Positions 40,691-49,424 of a DNA stretch of 64,000 bases are shown here, one piece after another. The notes beneath the pieces are model-generated. The model worked only from the letters and a program-made list of their open reading frames with translations. It ran no database searches and was not told the origin of the DNA. How positions within the stretch are numbered: the stretch's first letter is position 1; the number at the start of each line of letters is the position of its first letter. Origin of the DNA: Paenibacillus contaminans (GTDB lineage: Bacteria; Bacillota; Bacilli; Paenibacillales; NBRC-103111); assembly GCF_003285015.1 (NCBI RefSeq), contig NZ_QMFB01000024.1, positions 72,294 to 136,293 of the forward strand, written 5' to 3'. Position numbers and translations under genes: made by a program.

Positions 40691-41356
40691 TTACTTGGAC
40701 TGAAGCAGCTCGACCAACTGTTGTCCGGCATTCATGCCGCCGCCGAACCCACCGAACCCTCCGCGTCCGCCTTGTCCGCCGCCCGGGGCACCCTGCTGGC
40801 CCTGTCCGTCGCCTGGAGCGCCTTGCGGGTTTTGTCCGCCTTGCCCGCCCGGTCCCTCGCCAGGCGCACCTTGCATACGCCCGCCGCCTTGTCCGCGGGG
40901 AGCGCCTTGCCCGTCCTGCCCGCCCGGAGCGCCTTGCCCGTTTGGTCCGCCTTGTCTGCCCTGGCTGAGCCGTTCCTGCATCTGGGCTTCGCTATCCTCC
41001 AGGTACTTTTTCTGCTCGGCCGTCAGCTTCTCGGTAAGTTTGGCCTTGTTGTCAGCGGACAGCTCATTGTTCGTTATGCTTTCCTGCACGATCGGCAGCA
41101 GCTGCTCCGCCTGATCCTTGGCGATTGCGAGCCCTTCCGTCTTGTCCATTGCAATAAGCGTTTGGAACGAAAGGTTCATCTGCATCATGCCCTGGTTCAT
41201 CGCCGGGCGTTCACCGCCCTGCCGCTGTCCTTGGCTTGCATTCGCGTCCGGACTGGAGCTAGCCTGCGCAGGGCTTTCTTCCGCCGGCTTTGCGCCGCAG
41301 CCTGTCAAGAGCAAGGCGAGCAGGGCCCCGGTGCCTATGATTTGCTTGGTATTCAT
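40691..41356 (-). CDS. Gly/Gln-rich lipoprotein of unknown function
   Basis: 221 residues. Signal peptide with lipobox LLTGC (Cys20). Residues about 55-130 are helical and include LTEKLTAEQKKYLEDSEAQM, reminiscent of the LTxxQ motif of Spy/CpxP-like proteins. Residues about 135-210 are a low-complexity collagen-like tract (GQGAPGGQDGQGAPRGQ...), ending in GGFGGFGGGM. Surface-exposed and probably flexible. Similar small lipoproteins occur in Paenibacillus; no function is known to me. Own terminator. Confidence 0.75.
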   Translation of the reverse strand: MNTKQIIGTGALLALLLTGCGAKPAEESPAQASSSPDANASQGQRQGGERPAMNQGMMQMNLSFQTLIAMDKTEGLAIAKDQAEQLLPIVQESITNNELSADNKAKLTEKLTAEQKKYLEDSEAQMQERLSQGRQGGPNGQGAPGGQDGQGAPRGQGGGRMQGAPGEGPGGQGGQNPQGAPGDGQGQQGAPGGGQGGRGGFGGFGGGMNAGQQLVELLQSK

Positions 41357-41506
41357 ATTTTATCGACTCCTCTTGGAATGATGACCGTCGCTTTTGGACT
41401 CGGTTCTCATTGTAGGGAGTGAATATTAAAGGGAACTTAAATTTTGGTTAGAATTTGCATAAACTTGAGCCCCTCACCTGGCGCCAAACCTGATGCCCCC
41501 GAGGCT

Positions 41507-42394
41507 TCAGGTCGGTCTCTCTTCCCGGAACCGCTGCGGGGACACGCCTTCGATCTTCTTGAAAATGCGGCTGAAATAAAAAGGATCCGCATATCCGACG
41601 TCTTTGGCGATTTCTTGGACACTTTTGGCCGTATTATGCAGCAGGTGCTTGGCGCGTTGGATTCGAAGCTGCTGGATGTAATGGGAGATCGACGTCCCGG
41701 CGTACCTTTTGAAAACTTGGCATAAATACTCGTATTTCCGGTTCGCCGCGCGCTCCAGCGTTTCTTTGGAAATATCGGTTAAATAGGAGTTGTTCAAATC
41801 GTTGACGAGGTTGCGGAACGTGATGTATGAAATCGGAAACGCGGTGTCGAGATGGCTGCGCTCGAGAAAATCGTCGGCAATGAGCCGCAGCATTTCCGCC
41901 AGCAGGAGCGTAGCGTGAAAACGGAAATACCCTTCGGGCCGGTTCATCGTTTCCACGAGGTTTTCGAACAAACCGAGCAGCTTGTACCGCTGTTGGATGC
42001 GAAAGAGCCGGGGGACGATCAGCTGATCCTCATGTCGGATGTCGACGGTCCGCAGCTCGGTACGCTCTGCATGGACGATATTTAGCTCTGCTGCCCGGCT
42101 AAGCGCAAATTCGTCCAGCCCCGGCTCGCACGAAAACTGCACCCAATAAAACTTCCCCTCGCGGCCGTCGGTCCCCCAGCCGGAATGCGTCTCCCAAGGC
42201 TTCAGCAGCACGGATTCGCCGGTTTGCAGGGTCATTCGAGAGTCCCCCGCCTGCAGATGTACGGTGCCTTCGGCTACCAGGATCAATTCATAGTACGGAT
42301 TGTAATGATCGTTCGCAAAGCCTTCCTGATTCGCGTCGAACAGATCGGCCCACTTTACGTCCAGTACGGATAAGCGCGACAACGAATAGTACAT
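41507..42394 (-). CDS. AraC-family transcriptional regulator
   Basis: 295 residues, ATG 42394 after GGGGGCAG. N-terminal cupin (YYELILVAEGTVHLQAGDSRMTL ... LLKPWETHSGWG) and C-terminal double HTH (YLCQVFKRYAGTSISHYIQQLR ... VQEIAKDVGYADPFYFSRIFKKIEGVSPQRFR). Divergent from the ADP-ribosylglycohydrolase-family gene across 119 bases with a perfect 14-bp palindrome, so it probably controls that gene in response to a sugar-like ligand. Confidence 0.9.
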   Translation of the reverse strand: MYYSLSRLSVLDVKWADLFDANQEGFANDHYNPYYELILVAEGTVHLQAGDSRMTLQTGESVLLKPWETHSGWGTDGREGKFYWVQFSCEPGLDEFALSRAAELNIVHAERTELRTVDIRHEDQLIVPRLFRIQQRYKLLGLFENLVETMNRPEGYFRFHATLLLAEMLRLIADDFLERSHLDTAFPISYITFRNLVNDLNNSYLTDISKETLERAANRKYEYLCQVFKRYAGTSISHYIQQLRIQRAKHLLHNTAKSVQEIAKDVGYADPFYFSRIFKKIEGVSPQRFREERPT

Positions 42395-42426
42395 GGATGA
42401 CTGCCCCCAATGTTTTTTCTTAAAAA

Positions 42427-42472
42427 AACGAATTTTCGTTCATGGCGCTGCGCCGTAAGCCGTCCCTATAAT
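42427..42472. promoter_or_regulatory. Divergent control region with palindromes
   Basis: AACGAA-TT-TTCGTT (42427-42440, 14 bp perfect palindrome), GGCGC-T-GCGCC (42445-42455) and a TATAAT -10 (42467-42472) for the rightward gene with no good -35, consistent with AraC activation. Confidence 0.5.
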
Positions 42473-42513
42473 CGAGTCAGGTTGATTATATCACAAACGA
42501 TGGAGGCTTCCGC

Positions 42514-44382
42514 ATGGGCATGAGCATATTAAACGAACAAGATTATTACCGGATCGTGTATGGGGGATGGCTCGGCAAAAATATAGGGGGAACGCTCGGC
42601 GCGCCGGTCGAGGGGAAGAAGGAGCTGCTCGATTTGACCTTCTATCCGGAGCTGCCGGACGGTCCTCTGGAGAACGACGACTTGGATTTGCAGCTCGTTT
42701 GGCTGCATGCGCTGGAGCAGTACGGGCCTGGACTGACTGCTCGCGAGCTCGGCAAGGAGTGGATGGAGCATGTTTTTTTTCCGTTCGACGAATACGGATA
42801 TGCGCTTTCCAACCTCCGCAGAGGACTTATTCCGCCGGTAGCGGGCTCGTTTAATAATCCGTTCGCGGACTGCATGGGCTCGCCGATCCGTTCCGAGATA
42901 TGGGCGATGACGGCCCCCGGAGCGCCCGAGCGCGCGGCCTATTACGCCTATCAGGACGCCATCGTCGATCATGCGGGCGGGGAAGGCGTTTACGGCGAAA
43001 TGTTTTTTGCCGCGATCGAGAGCGCGGTGTTCTTCGAAACCGACCGCGATCGTCTGATCGAAATCGGCATGTGTTATATCCCGGCCGACTGCCGCACTGC
43101 CAAAGCGCTGCGTGACTTGATCCGCTGGCATCAAGAGGGCCAAAGCTGGACGGAAGCGCGCGAGCTCATTCTGGAGCATCACGGCAGCGACAATTTCACC
43201 GACGCGCCGCAAAATATCGCGTTCACGATTCTCGGCTGGCTGTACGGCGAAAATTTCGAGGACGCGATATTAAAGGCCGTTAACTGCGGCTACGATACGG
43301 ACTGCACGGCGGCTACGCTGGCGGCCATTCTCGGCATGATCCTCGGACCGGAGGGGCTGCCGGATAAATGGGTGAAGCCGGTTGGCGACAGAGTCGTGGT
43401 CAGCCCGCCGATCAAGGGCTTCCCGGCGCCGAAAAACCTCGACGAGCTGACGCGCCGAACCATCCGCATGGGCAAGCAAATACTGGCCGCGTGGGATACG
43501 GACATCGTCGTGCTTGCCGACCGGCCGACGGCTTGGAGCGATCGCGGGGCGCAAGAGCATGCCGTACGGGAGCTTTGGGACCGGACGGCGACCGCAAACC
43601 TGTATTTACTGCCGCAAGGAACGATGCGCGACGCCGATCTAGAGCTGGTGATCGAGTATGGAGCAGAAGGCCCTGCAATCGGAGCCGGCGGGAAGAAGCT
43701 GCTTTCGGTTAAGCTGACGAACCGTTCGACGGTACCGCTTATGGGCGCTTTGGCGCTCGAATTGCCGGAGGGCTGGGAAAGCTCTTCGCCGCTTCGGGTT
43801 AGCCTGCAGCCGGGCGATTCGACGGAATGGGAGGCGGAAGTTCAAGCCTCCGCGGCACCGGCTTCGTATCACGAGCTGGCGATAAGCTGGACGCGGCTTC
43901 ACGACGGCTCGGTCTGGTCGGTGGAGAAGGTGCCGTTCACGCTCATCGGCGCGTCGCGTTGGACGGTTCGGGGTCCTGCCGGCGGCGAAGGCGTTCCGGT
44001 CGATTTCCCGGGCAACCGGCTGGATTGGGGGAAGGCGCTTGGAAACGCCGGGACGGGGACATACCGTGCCGAGACGTCGATGTTCCTGCCGTCCGATCGG
44101 AACATCCGGCTGATCGCGGCGGCGAACGGACCGGTTTCGATGAAGCTGAACGGCGAAACCGTCGTCGATTGCAAAGAAACGCTGGAATTCATGCCGGCTT
44201 ACCACCGTGCTCCAGGCCAACAGCTGACGGAGTTGAGGCTAACCGCAGGGACGCATAAAATCGAGGTGGAGGCGTACGGCGACGCCGATTCCTTGCAGGT
44301 ATTCGTCCTGCCTGTTTCCCAGCGGGAAACGGAGCAGCCGGGGCCGTTCTATTTTTACACGGACGTTATATTCGGCTCGTAG
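42514..44382 (+). CDS. ADP-ribosylglycohydrolase-family protein with C-terminal beta domains
   Basis: 622 residues; ATG 42514 after GGAGG. Residues about 10-330 are a DraG-like fold: GGWLGKNIGGTLGAPVEGK, ENDDLDLQLVWL (metal site variant) and NCGYDTDCTAATLAAILG (second metal-binding Asp pair). The remaining 290 residues are beta-sandwich-like, including an NPCBM/CBM-like segment near the end (IRLIAAANGPVSMKLNGETV). Large proteins of this type are common in saprophytic Paenibacillus next to AraC regulators and are thought to act on glycosides rather than ADP-ribosylated protein, but no substrate is established. No signal peptide, so cytoplasmic. Confidence 0.85.
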   Translation: MGMSILNEQDYYRIVYGGWLGKNIGGTLGAPVEGKKELLDLTFYPELPDGPLENDDLDLQLVWLHALEQYGPGLTARELGKEWMEHVFFPFDEYGYALSNLRRGLIPPVAGSFNNPFADCMGSPIRSEIWAMTAPGAPERAAYYAYQDAIVDHAGGEGVYGEMFFAAIESAVFFETDRDRLIEIGMCYIPADCRTAKALRDLIRWHQEGQSWTEARELILEHHGSDNFTDAPQNIAFTILGWLYGENFEDAILKAVNCGYDTDCTAATLAAILGMILGPEGLPDKWVKPVGDRVVVSPPIKGFPAPKNLDELTRRTIRMGKQILAAWDTDIVVLADRPTAWSDRGAQEHAVRELWDRTATANLYLLPQGTMRDADLELVIEYGAEGPAIGAGGKKLLSVKLTNRSTVPLMGALALELPEGWESSSPLRVSLQPGDSTEWEAEVQASAAPASYHELAISWTRLHDGSVWSVEKVPFTLIGASRWTVRGPAGGEGVPVDFPGNRLDWGKALGNAGTGTYRAETSMFLPSDRNIRLIAAANGPVSMKLNGETVVDCKETLEFMPAYHRAPGQQLTELRLTAGTHKIEVEAYGDADSLQVFVLPVSQRETEQPGPFYFYTDVIFGS

Positions 44383-44469
44383 GGGAATCGGCAGCCGAAT
44401 TTCATACGAACACCGAAGCAGCCGTCCCAAAGCGATCGCATGACATAGGAAGATCCCTATTTACAGACG

Positions 44470-44513
44470 AAGGACCTCGACTTCCGCTTCATAGCGGAGG
44501 CTGAGGTCCTTTT
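44470..44513 (+). terminator. Terminator after ADP-ribosylglycohydrolase gene
   Basis: AAGGACCTC...TCCGCT / AGCGGA...GAGGTCCTTTT, two-part stem with T run. Confidence 0.85.
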
Positions 44514-44572
44514 ATCCAACAATTTCGTGAGGTATACGAACCGTCCGGATATCCGCCCCCGAGAAGCGCCCG

Positions 44573-46249
44573 CTAAAACCGCCCGGATCGGAAAATGGCG
44601 TAGAACATCCATAAGAACAGAACCGATGCGATGCCGAAGCCGATCTCGATTACAGGGTTTCTCCACAGCTCGTTGTTTTCGTTTCCCAATGACGAGCCGA
44701 TCATGAGCCCGACCATGATGATGCTGAACGCCAGCAAAATAATGCTGAAGGACAGGCGGTTGCTGATGCGGTCCATTTTTTTCAATATCGCGTCCATATC
44801 CGGGGCCGTTATTTCCAGTCCGATTTTCCCCTTGCGGAAAAACGCCATCAATTCGTTAAACCGCATAGGAATGTCCGATACGATGTCCAAATAATCGGGG
44901 AGGCTGTGGAGCCATTTCCTTGCCGCTTCCCGCGGGTCCAATCGTTTGAACAGCAGCCGCCGGCCGAAAGGCTCCGCTACGGCGAACACGCTGAACGACG
45001 AATCGAGCGCGGTCACTACGCCTTCCATCGTCAGAAGAGCTTTGCCCAGCAGCGTCAATTCCGCGGGGATGCGGATCTTGTGGCGGAACGCCAGCGCAAA
45101 CAGATCGTTAACGGCCTCGCCCAAGCTCACTTGGCTGAGAGGGACTTTATAATATTTTTCCCGGACCTTGTCCACGTCTTTCCGCAGTGCGCGCATATCG
45201 ATTTGCTCTGGAATAAGCCCCATGTTGAACACTGCGCGGATGATTCCGTTCGTGCTTTGATTCCGGAGCGCGATGACGAGTGACGCGACATGCATTTTCA
45301 TATCCGGCGACAGCCGTCCGACCATGCCGAAGTCGAGAAGAATCAGTCTTCCGTCAGGCTGCACGAGCACGTTGCCTGGATGGGGATCGCCGTGAAAGAA
45401 GCCCGCAGCCAATATTTGATGAAAAATGGCGTGGGCAAACCGCTCGGCGATTTGCTTCAAATCATGACCGGCTTCCTCCAGCTTTTCGCGGTCGGAGCAT
45501 TTGATGCCTTCGACAAACTCCATCGTCAGGACGCGGCTGGTCGAATAATGCCAATAAACCTGCGGGATCCGGATATGATCGAGCTGCCTGCACTGCTCGG
45601 CGAATTTTTCCGCATTCCGCGCTTCGGCGCCGTAGTTCAGCTCTTCTTTGAGCGCTCTGGCAATCTCGTCGATGACGTCCCGAAGCCGGTATTGGCGCGC
45701 CCACCCCATCCGGCTCTCCATCAATCGCGACAGCTCGGCCAAAATATCGAGATCGGTTTCTATGAGCTTCTCGATGCGGGGACGCTGCACTTTGACCGCT
45801 ACGATATCGCCCGAGTGCAGGACGGCGCGGTAAACTTGGCCGATGGAGGCCGAAGCCAACGGTTTTGTGCCGAATTCGGCAAACAGCTCGCCGATCGTTC
45901 CGCCGAGCTCCGCTTCGATGATATCCTCAGCCTCCCCGTAAGAAAACGCAGGAACGCTGTCTTGCAGCCGCGCCAATTCCGCTACGATGTCGGCGGGGAT
46001 GAGATCCGGTCTCGTGCTGGCGATTTGGCCCAGCTTGACGAACGTGGGACCCAGCTCCTCCAGGAGCAGCCGAATCCGCTCGCCGAGCGATTGATGGTGC
46101 CGGTCCGCATGATGGCCGACCCTCATAAAAGGAAAGCTGTCCTGAAAGCCGAGTTCTCTGGCTACATAGCCGAAGCCGTTGCGGACAAAGGCAACGGCGA
46201 TTTCCCTGTATCTTTTCAGATGCCGAAGCTTTTGGCCGACACGCAGCAT
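44573..46249 (-). CDS. ABC1/UbiB-family atypical kinase
   Basis: 558 residues from ATG 46249 (GAGGAAAAA ribosome site; a TTG at 46270 overlaps that site). ABC1 motifs: LGPTFVKLGQIASTRPD (KxGQ loop), ASIGQVYRA (Ala-rich P-loop), FFHGDPHPGN and LDFGMVG. Two C-terminal membrane helices (about 500-550). UbiB-like proteins have ATPase activity tied to isoprenoid lipid or quinone metabolism and sit on the membrane. Sixty bases follow the phasin-like gene upstream, so the pair is likely one transcript. Confidence 0.92.
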   Translation of the reverse strand: MLRVGQKLRHLKRYREIAVAFVRNGFGYVARELGFQDSFPFMRVGHHADRHHQSLGERIRLLLEELGPTFVKLGQIASTRPDLIPADIVAELARLQDSVPAFSYGEAEDIIEAELGGTIGELFAEFGTKPLASASIGQVYRAVLHSGDIVAVKVQRPRIEKLIETDLDILAELSRLMESRMGWARQYRLRDVIDEIARALKEELNYGAEARNAEKFAEQCRQLDHIRIPQVYWHYSTSRVLTMEFVEGIKCSDREKLEEAGHDLKQIAERFAHAIFHQILAAGFFHGDPHPGNVLVQPDGRLILLDFGMVGRLSPDMKMHVASLVIALRNQSTNGIIRAVFNMGLIPEQIDMRALRKDVDKVREKYYKVPLSQVSLGEAVNDLFALAFRHKIRIPAELTLLGKALLTMEGVVTALDSSFSVFAVAEPFGRRLLFKRLDPREAARKWLHSLPDYLDIVSDIPMRFNELMAFFRKGKIGLEITAPDMDAILKKMDRISNRLSFSIILLAFSIIMVGLMIGSSLGNENNELWRNPVIEIGFGIASVLFLWMFYAIFRSGRF

Positions 46250-46309
46250 ATGCTTTTTCCTCCTCGTCAAGGGATTCGGCGAATGTATGCAGGCTATACG
46301 CTTGGCGCT

Positions 46310-46657
46310 TTACACGCCCTGCGGACCCTCCGGCAGCTCGAGATCGCGCGTTTCGGCCGTCTGCGGGCTCGTTTGGCGCTCCAATGCGTCCAGCCGTTTT
46401 TCCAGCCGTTCGATGTCCTCCTTCGTCGCCACGCGAAGCTCGCGCAAGGCAGCTTGCACGCGCTCCGACACCATCGTTTCGACTTTATGGCGCGCTTCCT
46501 CCCCTTTGGCCACAAGCCGGTTGATGTAATCCGGCGATTCTTTCCGCGTCATTTCTCCTCTTTTGACAAGCTCGTCAACGAGCTTTTCGACTTGTTCCTT
46601 GCTTGTCGCCGCTAATCCGAATCCGAGCGATAGCGCTTTGTCGATCATATCTCTCAT
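46310..46657 (-). CDS. Phasin-like coiled-coil protein
   Basis: 115 residues from ATG 46657 (AAGGAGAG ribosome site; a longer frame to 46705 lacks one). Almost entirely helical, with MIDKALSLGFGLAATSKEQVEKLVDELVKRG at the N-terminus and coiled coil ELRVATKEDIERLEKRLDALE near the end, as in PhaF/phasin-like proteins annotated as polyhydroxyalkanoate synthesis regulators. No polyhydroxyalkanoate genes are nearby. Pairing with a UbiB-like kinase suggests a membrane or lipid-granule role (inferred). Confidence 0.8.
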   Translation of the reverse strand: MRDMIDKALSLGFGLAATSKEQVEKLVDELVKRGEMTRKESPDYINRLVAKGEEARHKVETMVSERVQAALRELRVATKEDIERLEKRLDALERQTSPQTAETRDLELPEGPQGV

Positions 46658-47029
46658 GTTTTGCCACTCTCCTTGAGCCCATTGTGCGCCTTTTTTCCTT
46701 GGCATGCTCTTGGTAGGTAGTCTTTAGTGGAAAACGGTTCCTTATTCATAAGTTTGGGAATATGGCGCGAAAGCGGAACGTAAGGCTCTTCAAATTCGTC
46801 TATATAGTGGGAGGATTCGGCAAAATGTGCGATATTTTTCATTAGTTGGGGCTGATTAGCCGTAGACAAAATCGTTGTCCATACGCTATGCTAAGAATTT
46901 GTAAATGAAGTAAAAAGGAGTTTCATAACCCCTGGGAGCCTGTCGGTACTAAGACTTGTTCAGATTGTTCGTCGAGATAGAGATTGATATAGCCAAGGAT
47001 GTCAGGGAAACGGATTGGAGGAATTGGAG

Positions 47030-47686
47030 TTGTTAGCCAAACTGCAGCAGCTAAGAGGAAAACGATTTACGCCTTTGATTTGGATGCTTGTATTTCCGGT
47101 ATTGGGTTGGATGTATGCGTTCGTGAACAAACCCGGCGAGAAGGTCTATAATTTGGTGACCGATTTGGACCGCGCCATACCGTTTTGGAAAATTTTCGCG
47201 CTGCCTTATTCGGTGTGGATTCTTTACATCTATGCTTGTTTGGTATATTTTCTGATTAAAGATCCGGCCGTGTATTACAAAAGCTTGAAAACGTACGTGT
47301 TATGCGCGCTGACCTGTTATATGATCTATCTTGTCTTTCAGACGACGGTACCCCGTCCGATCCTGGTAGGCTCGGATCCCTTTACGCTTTTGGTGGGGTA
47401 TATTTATAATCGCGATCAGCCGTTCAACTGTTTTCCGAGCATTCATTGTTTCTCAAGCTACATGGTCATGAAGGCTCTTTATACGAGCAGCTTCCGGAAC
47501 AAATGGAACCAGACGCTGATATACGGCATGTCCTCATTGATTATACTTTCCACTTTATTTGTCAAACAGCATGTTATTCTGGATGTCATTGCGGCTATTG
47601 CGCTGGTGGAAGTCGTTTACCGCCTTTTGTCGCGCACGAGCAAGGTGCCGGCTCATGCAAGAGCGGGCATTACGCGGCAGCAATAA
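47030..47686 (+). CDS. PAP2-family membrane phosphatase
   Basis: 218 residues. TTG 47030 is preferred, 8 bases after GGAGG (47017-47021); the in-frame TTG at 47015 lies over that site. About six membrane helices. Phosphatase motifs are FPSIHCFSSY (PSxH with catalytic-site His) and KQHVILDV (HxxxD), with VPRP in between earlier, as in the PAP2 group related to inositolphosphorylceramide synthases. Likely dephosphorylates a lipid phosphate on the outer membrane face. Own terminator. Confidence 0.88.
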   Translation: MLAKLQQLRGKRFTPLIWMLVFPVLGWMYAFVNKPGEKVYNLVTDLDRAIPFWKIFALPYSVWILYIYACLVYFLIKDPAVYYKSLKTYVLCALTCYMIYLVFQTTVPRPILVGSDPFTLLVGYIYNRDQPFNCFPSIHCFSSYMVMKALYTSSFRNKWNQTLIYGMSSLIILSTLFVKQHVILDVIAAIALVEVVYRLLSRTSKVPAHARAGITRQQ

Positions 47687-47694
47687 TGGGAAAA

Positions 47695-47732
47695 AAGCCG
47701 GCGTTGCCAAACGGTCATCGGCCGGCTTTTCT
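47695..47732 (+). terminator. Terminator of PAP2 gene
   Basis: AAGCCGGC (47695-47702) pairs with GCCGGCTT (47721-47728) followed by TTCTT. Confidence 0.8.
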
Positions 47733-47777
47733 TAAAATATTTCTACGTAAACGCGCCTGTCCTTAGCTAATGCTTAC

Positions 47778-47809
47778 GAAGCCGCTTTCTTCGAAAGCGT
47801 TTATCCTTG
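47778..47809 (+). repeat. Dispersed hairpin + TTTATCCTTG repeat, copy 3
   Basis: CGCTTTC-TTC-GAAAGCG hairpin followed by TTTATCCTTG. The conserved tail and a different but still paired hairpin relate it to copies at 2460 and 19931. The surrounding gap 47737-48144 otherwise holds only a 13-bp inverted pair (47859-47871 with 48101-48113) and no convincing gene. Confidence 0.5.
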
Positions 47810-48144
47810 TGTCCGTAGAAGCGGCGGAAAACGTTCGTGCGTACCGGCATCTACGGCCATCGCCGTTTGGCTATGCGTTGTTCCCTATCCTTAATTGTGG
47901 TACGAATGAGGGAGAAAACAATAGACTTATACGATGCTTTTGGTTATGATGTTGGTTAGGGTCTCGGAAATTTTCGGACTCCTGCTGCATGTTCAAATCA
48001 ACGCCAATATCGGCTATCTCCATGTCTACACGACAGCGGGATGGCCTTTTTTTGAAAGATGCGATTGTACAATTTCAGGCAAACGTCAGCGGGTAAGGCT
48101 GCCAAACGGCGATTGCCCTTGAGTCAGAGCGAAGGCTCGGGGCG

Positions 48145-48411
48145 ATGTCGAAGGCGAGCTTCGAGGAGGTTATGTCGTCGGTTCGCCGGCTGACGGAAGA
48201 AGTGAAGGGACAAAGCCTGGAAGTGATGGAGAAGTTCTACAGAGAAACTTCCGTGAAATATAAGGCTTTGTTAGATGAACTTCACATGGAATATACGCAT
48301 CCGCATCATGGGACGCTAAAAGCGACGTATGCGGAATTTGACCGGTACATTTCGGGATCGAATAGACGACGAGGAGGAAACTTTATATGTCGGAAACGTT
48401 TCGGGCACTGA
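48145..48411 (+). CDS. Small hypothetical helical protein
   Basis: 88 residues (MSKASFEEVMSSVRRLTEEV...). Mostly predicted helix with a His/Pro patch (HMEYTHPHHG) in the middle. Codon choice resembles neighbouring genes, and its end overlaps the start of the oxidoreductase gene by 25 bases. The ribosome site is weak (CTCGGGG). I do not recognise a family. It could be a short gene coupled to the oxidoreductase, or only its first 70 codons may be ancestral coding sequence with a drifted end. Confidence 0.4.
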   Translation: MSKASFEEVMSSVRRLTEEVKGQSLEVMEKFYRETSVKYKALLDELHMEYTHPHHGTLKATYAEFDRYISGSNRRRGGNFICRKRFGH

Positions 48412-49379
48412 TCGTAAAACAAGAGGGAGAAGGCATCCTTGCCTCAATCGGGCAGCTCTCGCATGATGATTTGCCGGAAGGCGGCGTATTGATTCGCGTA
48501 CGTTATTCCAGCATTAATTACAAGGATGCTCTGGCGCTATCGCCGGAGGGTAGGGTCGTCAAAAAATACCCGATCGTGCCGGGAATCGATTTGGCCGGTA
48601 CCGTCGCGTCTTCGCAGGATCCGAGGTATAAGGAGGGCGATGAAGTCCTCGTCACCGGCTACGAGCTCGGCATTTCGCACCATGGCGGATTTAGCGAGTA
48701 CGCCCGAGTGCCTGGGGATTGGGTTGTGCCCGTCCCGCAAGGATTAACGGCCCGGGAGGCGATGGCGCTGGGTACGGCAGGATTTACGGCGGCGTTGTCG
48801 ATCCATCGTTTGGAGCAGAACGGGCTTCGTCCGGATCAAGGTCCGGTGCTTGTGACGGGAGCGACGGGAGGAGTCGGCAGCTTGGCGGTCTCCATGCTGT
48901 CGGGACTAGGCTACGAGGTTGCGGCAAGCACGGGCAAGCCGAGCGAGCATGATTATTTGCGCAGCCTCGGAGCGGCGTCGATCGTCGACCGCGCGGAGCT
49001 TGCGCCGGAGAAAATCCGTCCGCTCGATAAGCAGCGCTGGTCCGGCGCGGTGGATCCGGTCGGCGGGCGCCAGCTTGCTTATGTATTGAGCGCAATACTT
49101 TACGGCGGCTCTGTTGCCGTCAGCGGCTTGACCGGCGGCGGGGACGTTCCGACATCCGTTTATCCGTTTATTTTGCGTGGGGTGAATCTGCTCGGCATCG
49201 ATTCGGTTTATTGTCCGGCGGAAACGCGTTCGGCCTTATGGGCGCGTATGGCGAACGAGCTGAAGCCCAAACAGCTCTCGGAATCGATCAGCCGCGAGGT
49301 TACGCTGGACGAGCTGCGGCAAGCGGCGTCCCGGCTCCTGCAGGGAACCGGAACGGGCAGAACGATCGTCAAACTTTGA
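48387..49379 (+). CDS. yhdH: YhdH/YhfP-family quinone oxidoreductase (acrylyl-CoA reductase-like)
   Basis: 330 residues, zinc-free MDR fold. Start after GAGGAGGAAAC. Signature features: YSSINYKDALAL, PGIDLAGTV, GHHGGFSEYARVP-like segment (SHHGGFSEYARVP) and the NADPH site VTGATGGVGSLAVSML (about 151-166). The family includes AcuI acrylyl-CoA reductase and YhdH. Reduces an enoyl/acrylyl-type or quinone substrate with NADPH; true substrate not known here. Confidence 0.93.
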   Translation: MSETFRALIVKQEGEGILASIGQLSHDDLPEGGVLIRVRYSSINYKDALALSPEGRVVKKYPIVPGIDLAGTVASSQDPRYKEGDEVLVTGYELGISHHGGFSEYARVPGDWVVPVPQGLTAREAMALGTAGFTAALSIHRLEQNGLRPDQGPVLVTGATGGVGSLAVSMLSGLGYEVAASTGKPSEHDYLRSLGAASIVDRAELAPEKIRPLDKQRWSGAVDPVGGRQLAYVLSAILYGGSVAVSGLTGGGDVPTSVYPFILRGVNLLGIDSVYCPAETRSALWARMANELKPKQLSESISREVTLDELRQAASRLLQGTGTGRTIVKL

Positions 49380-49424
49380 TCGAAACGAGTTGTTAATCGG
49401 GCGATTGCCGGATAACGCTCCGGC

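Noticed and set aside
46654..46869. 71-residue minus-strand frame overlapping the phasin-like gene by ATGA
   Set aside because: It needs a TTG start without a ribosome site, shows no family features and shares most of its length with intergenic DNA; the neat overlap may be chance.
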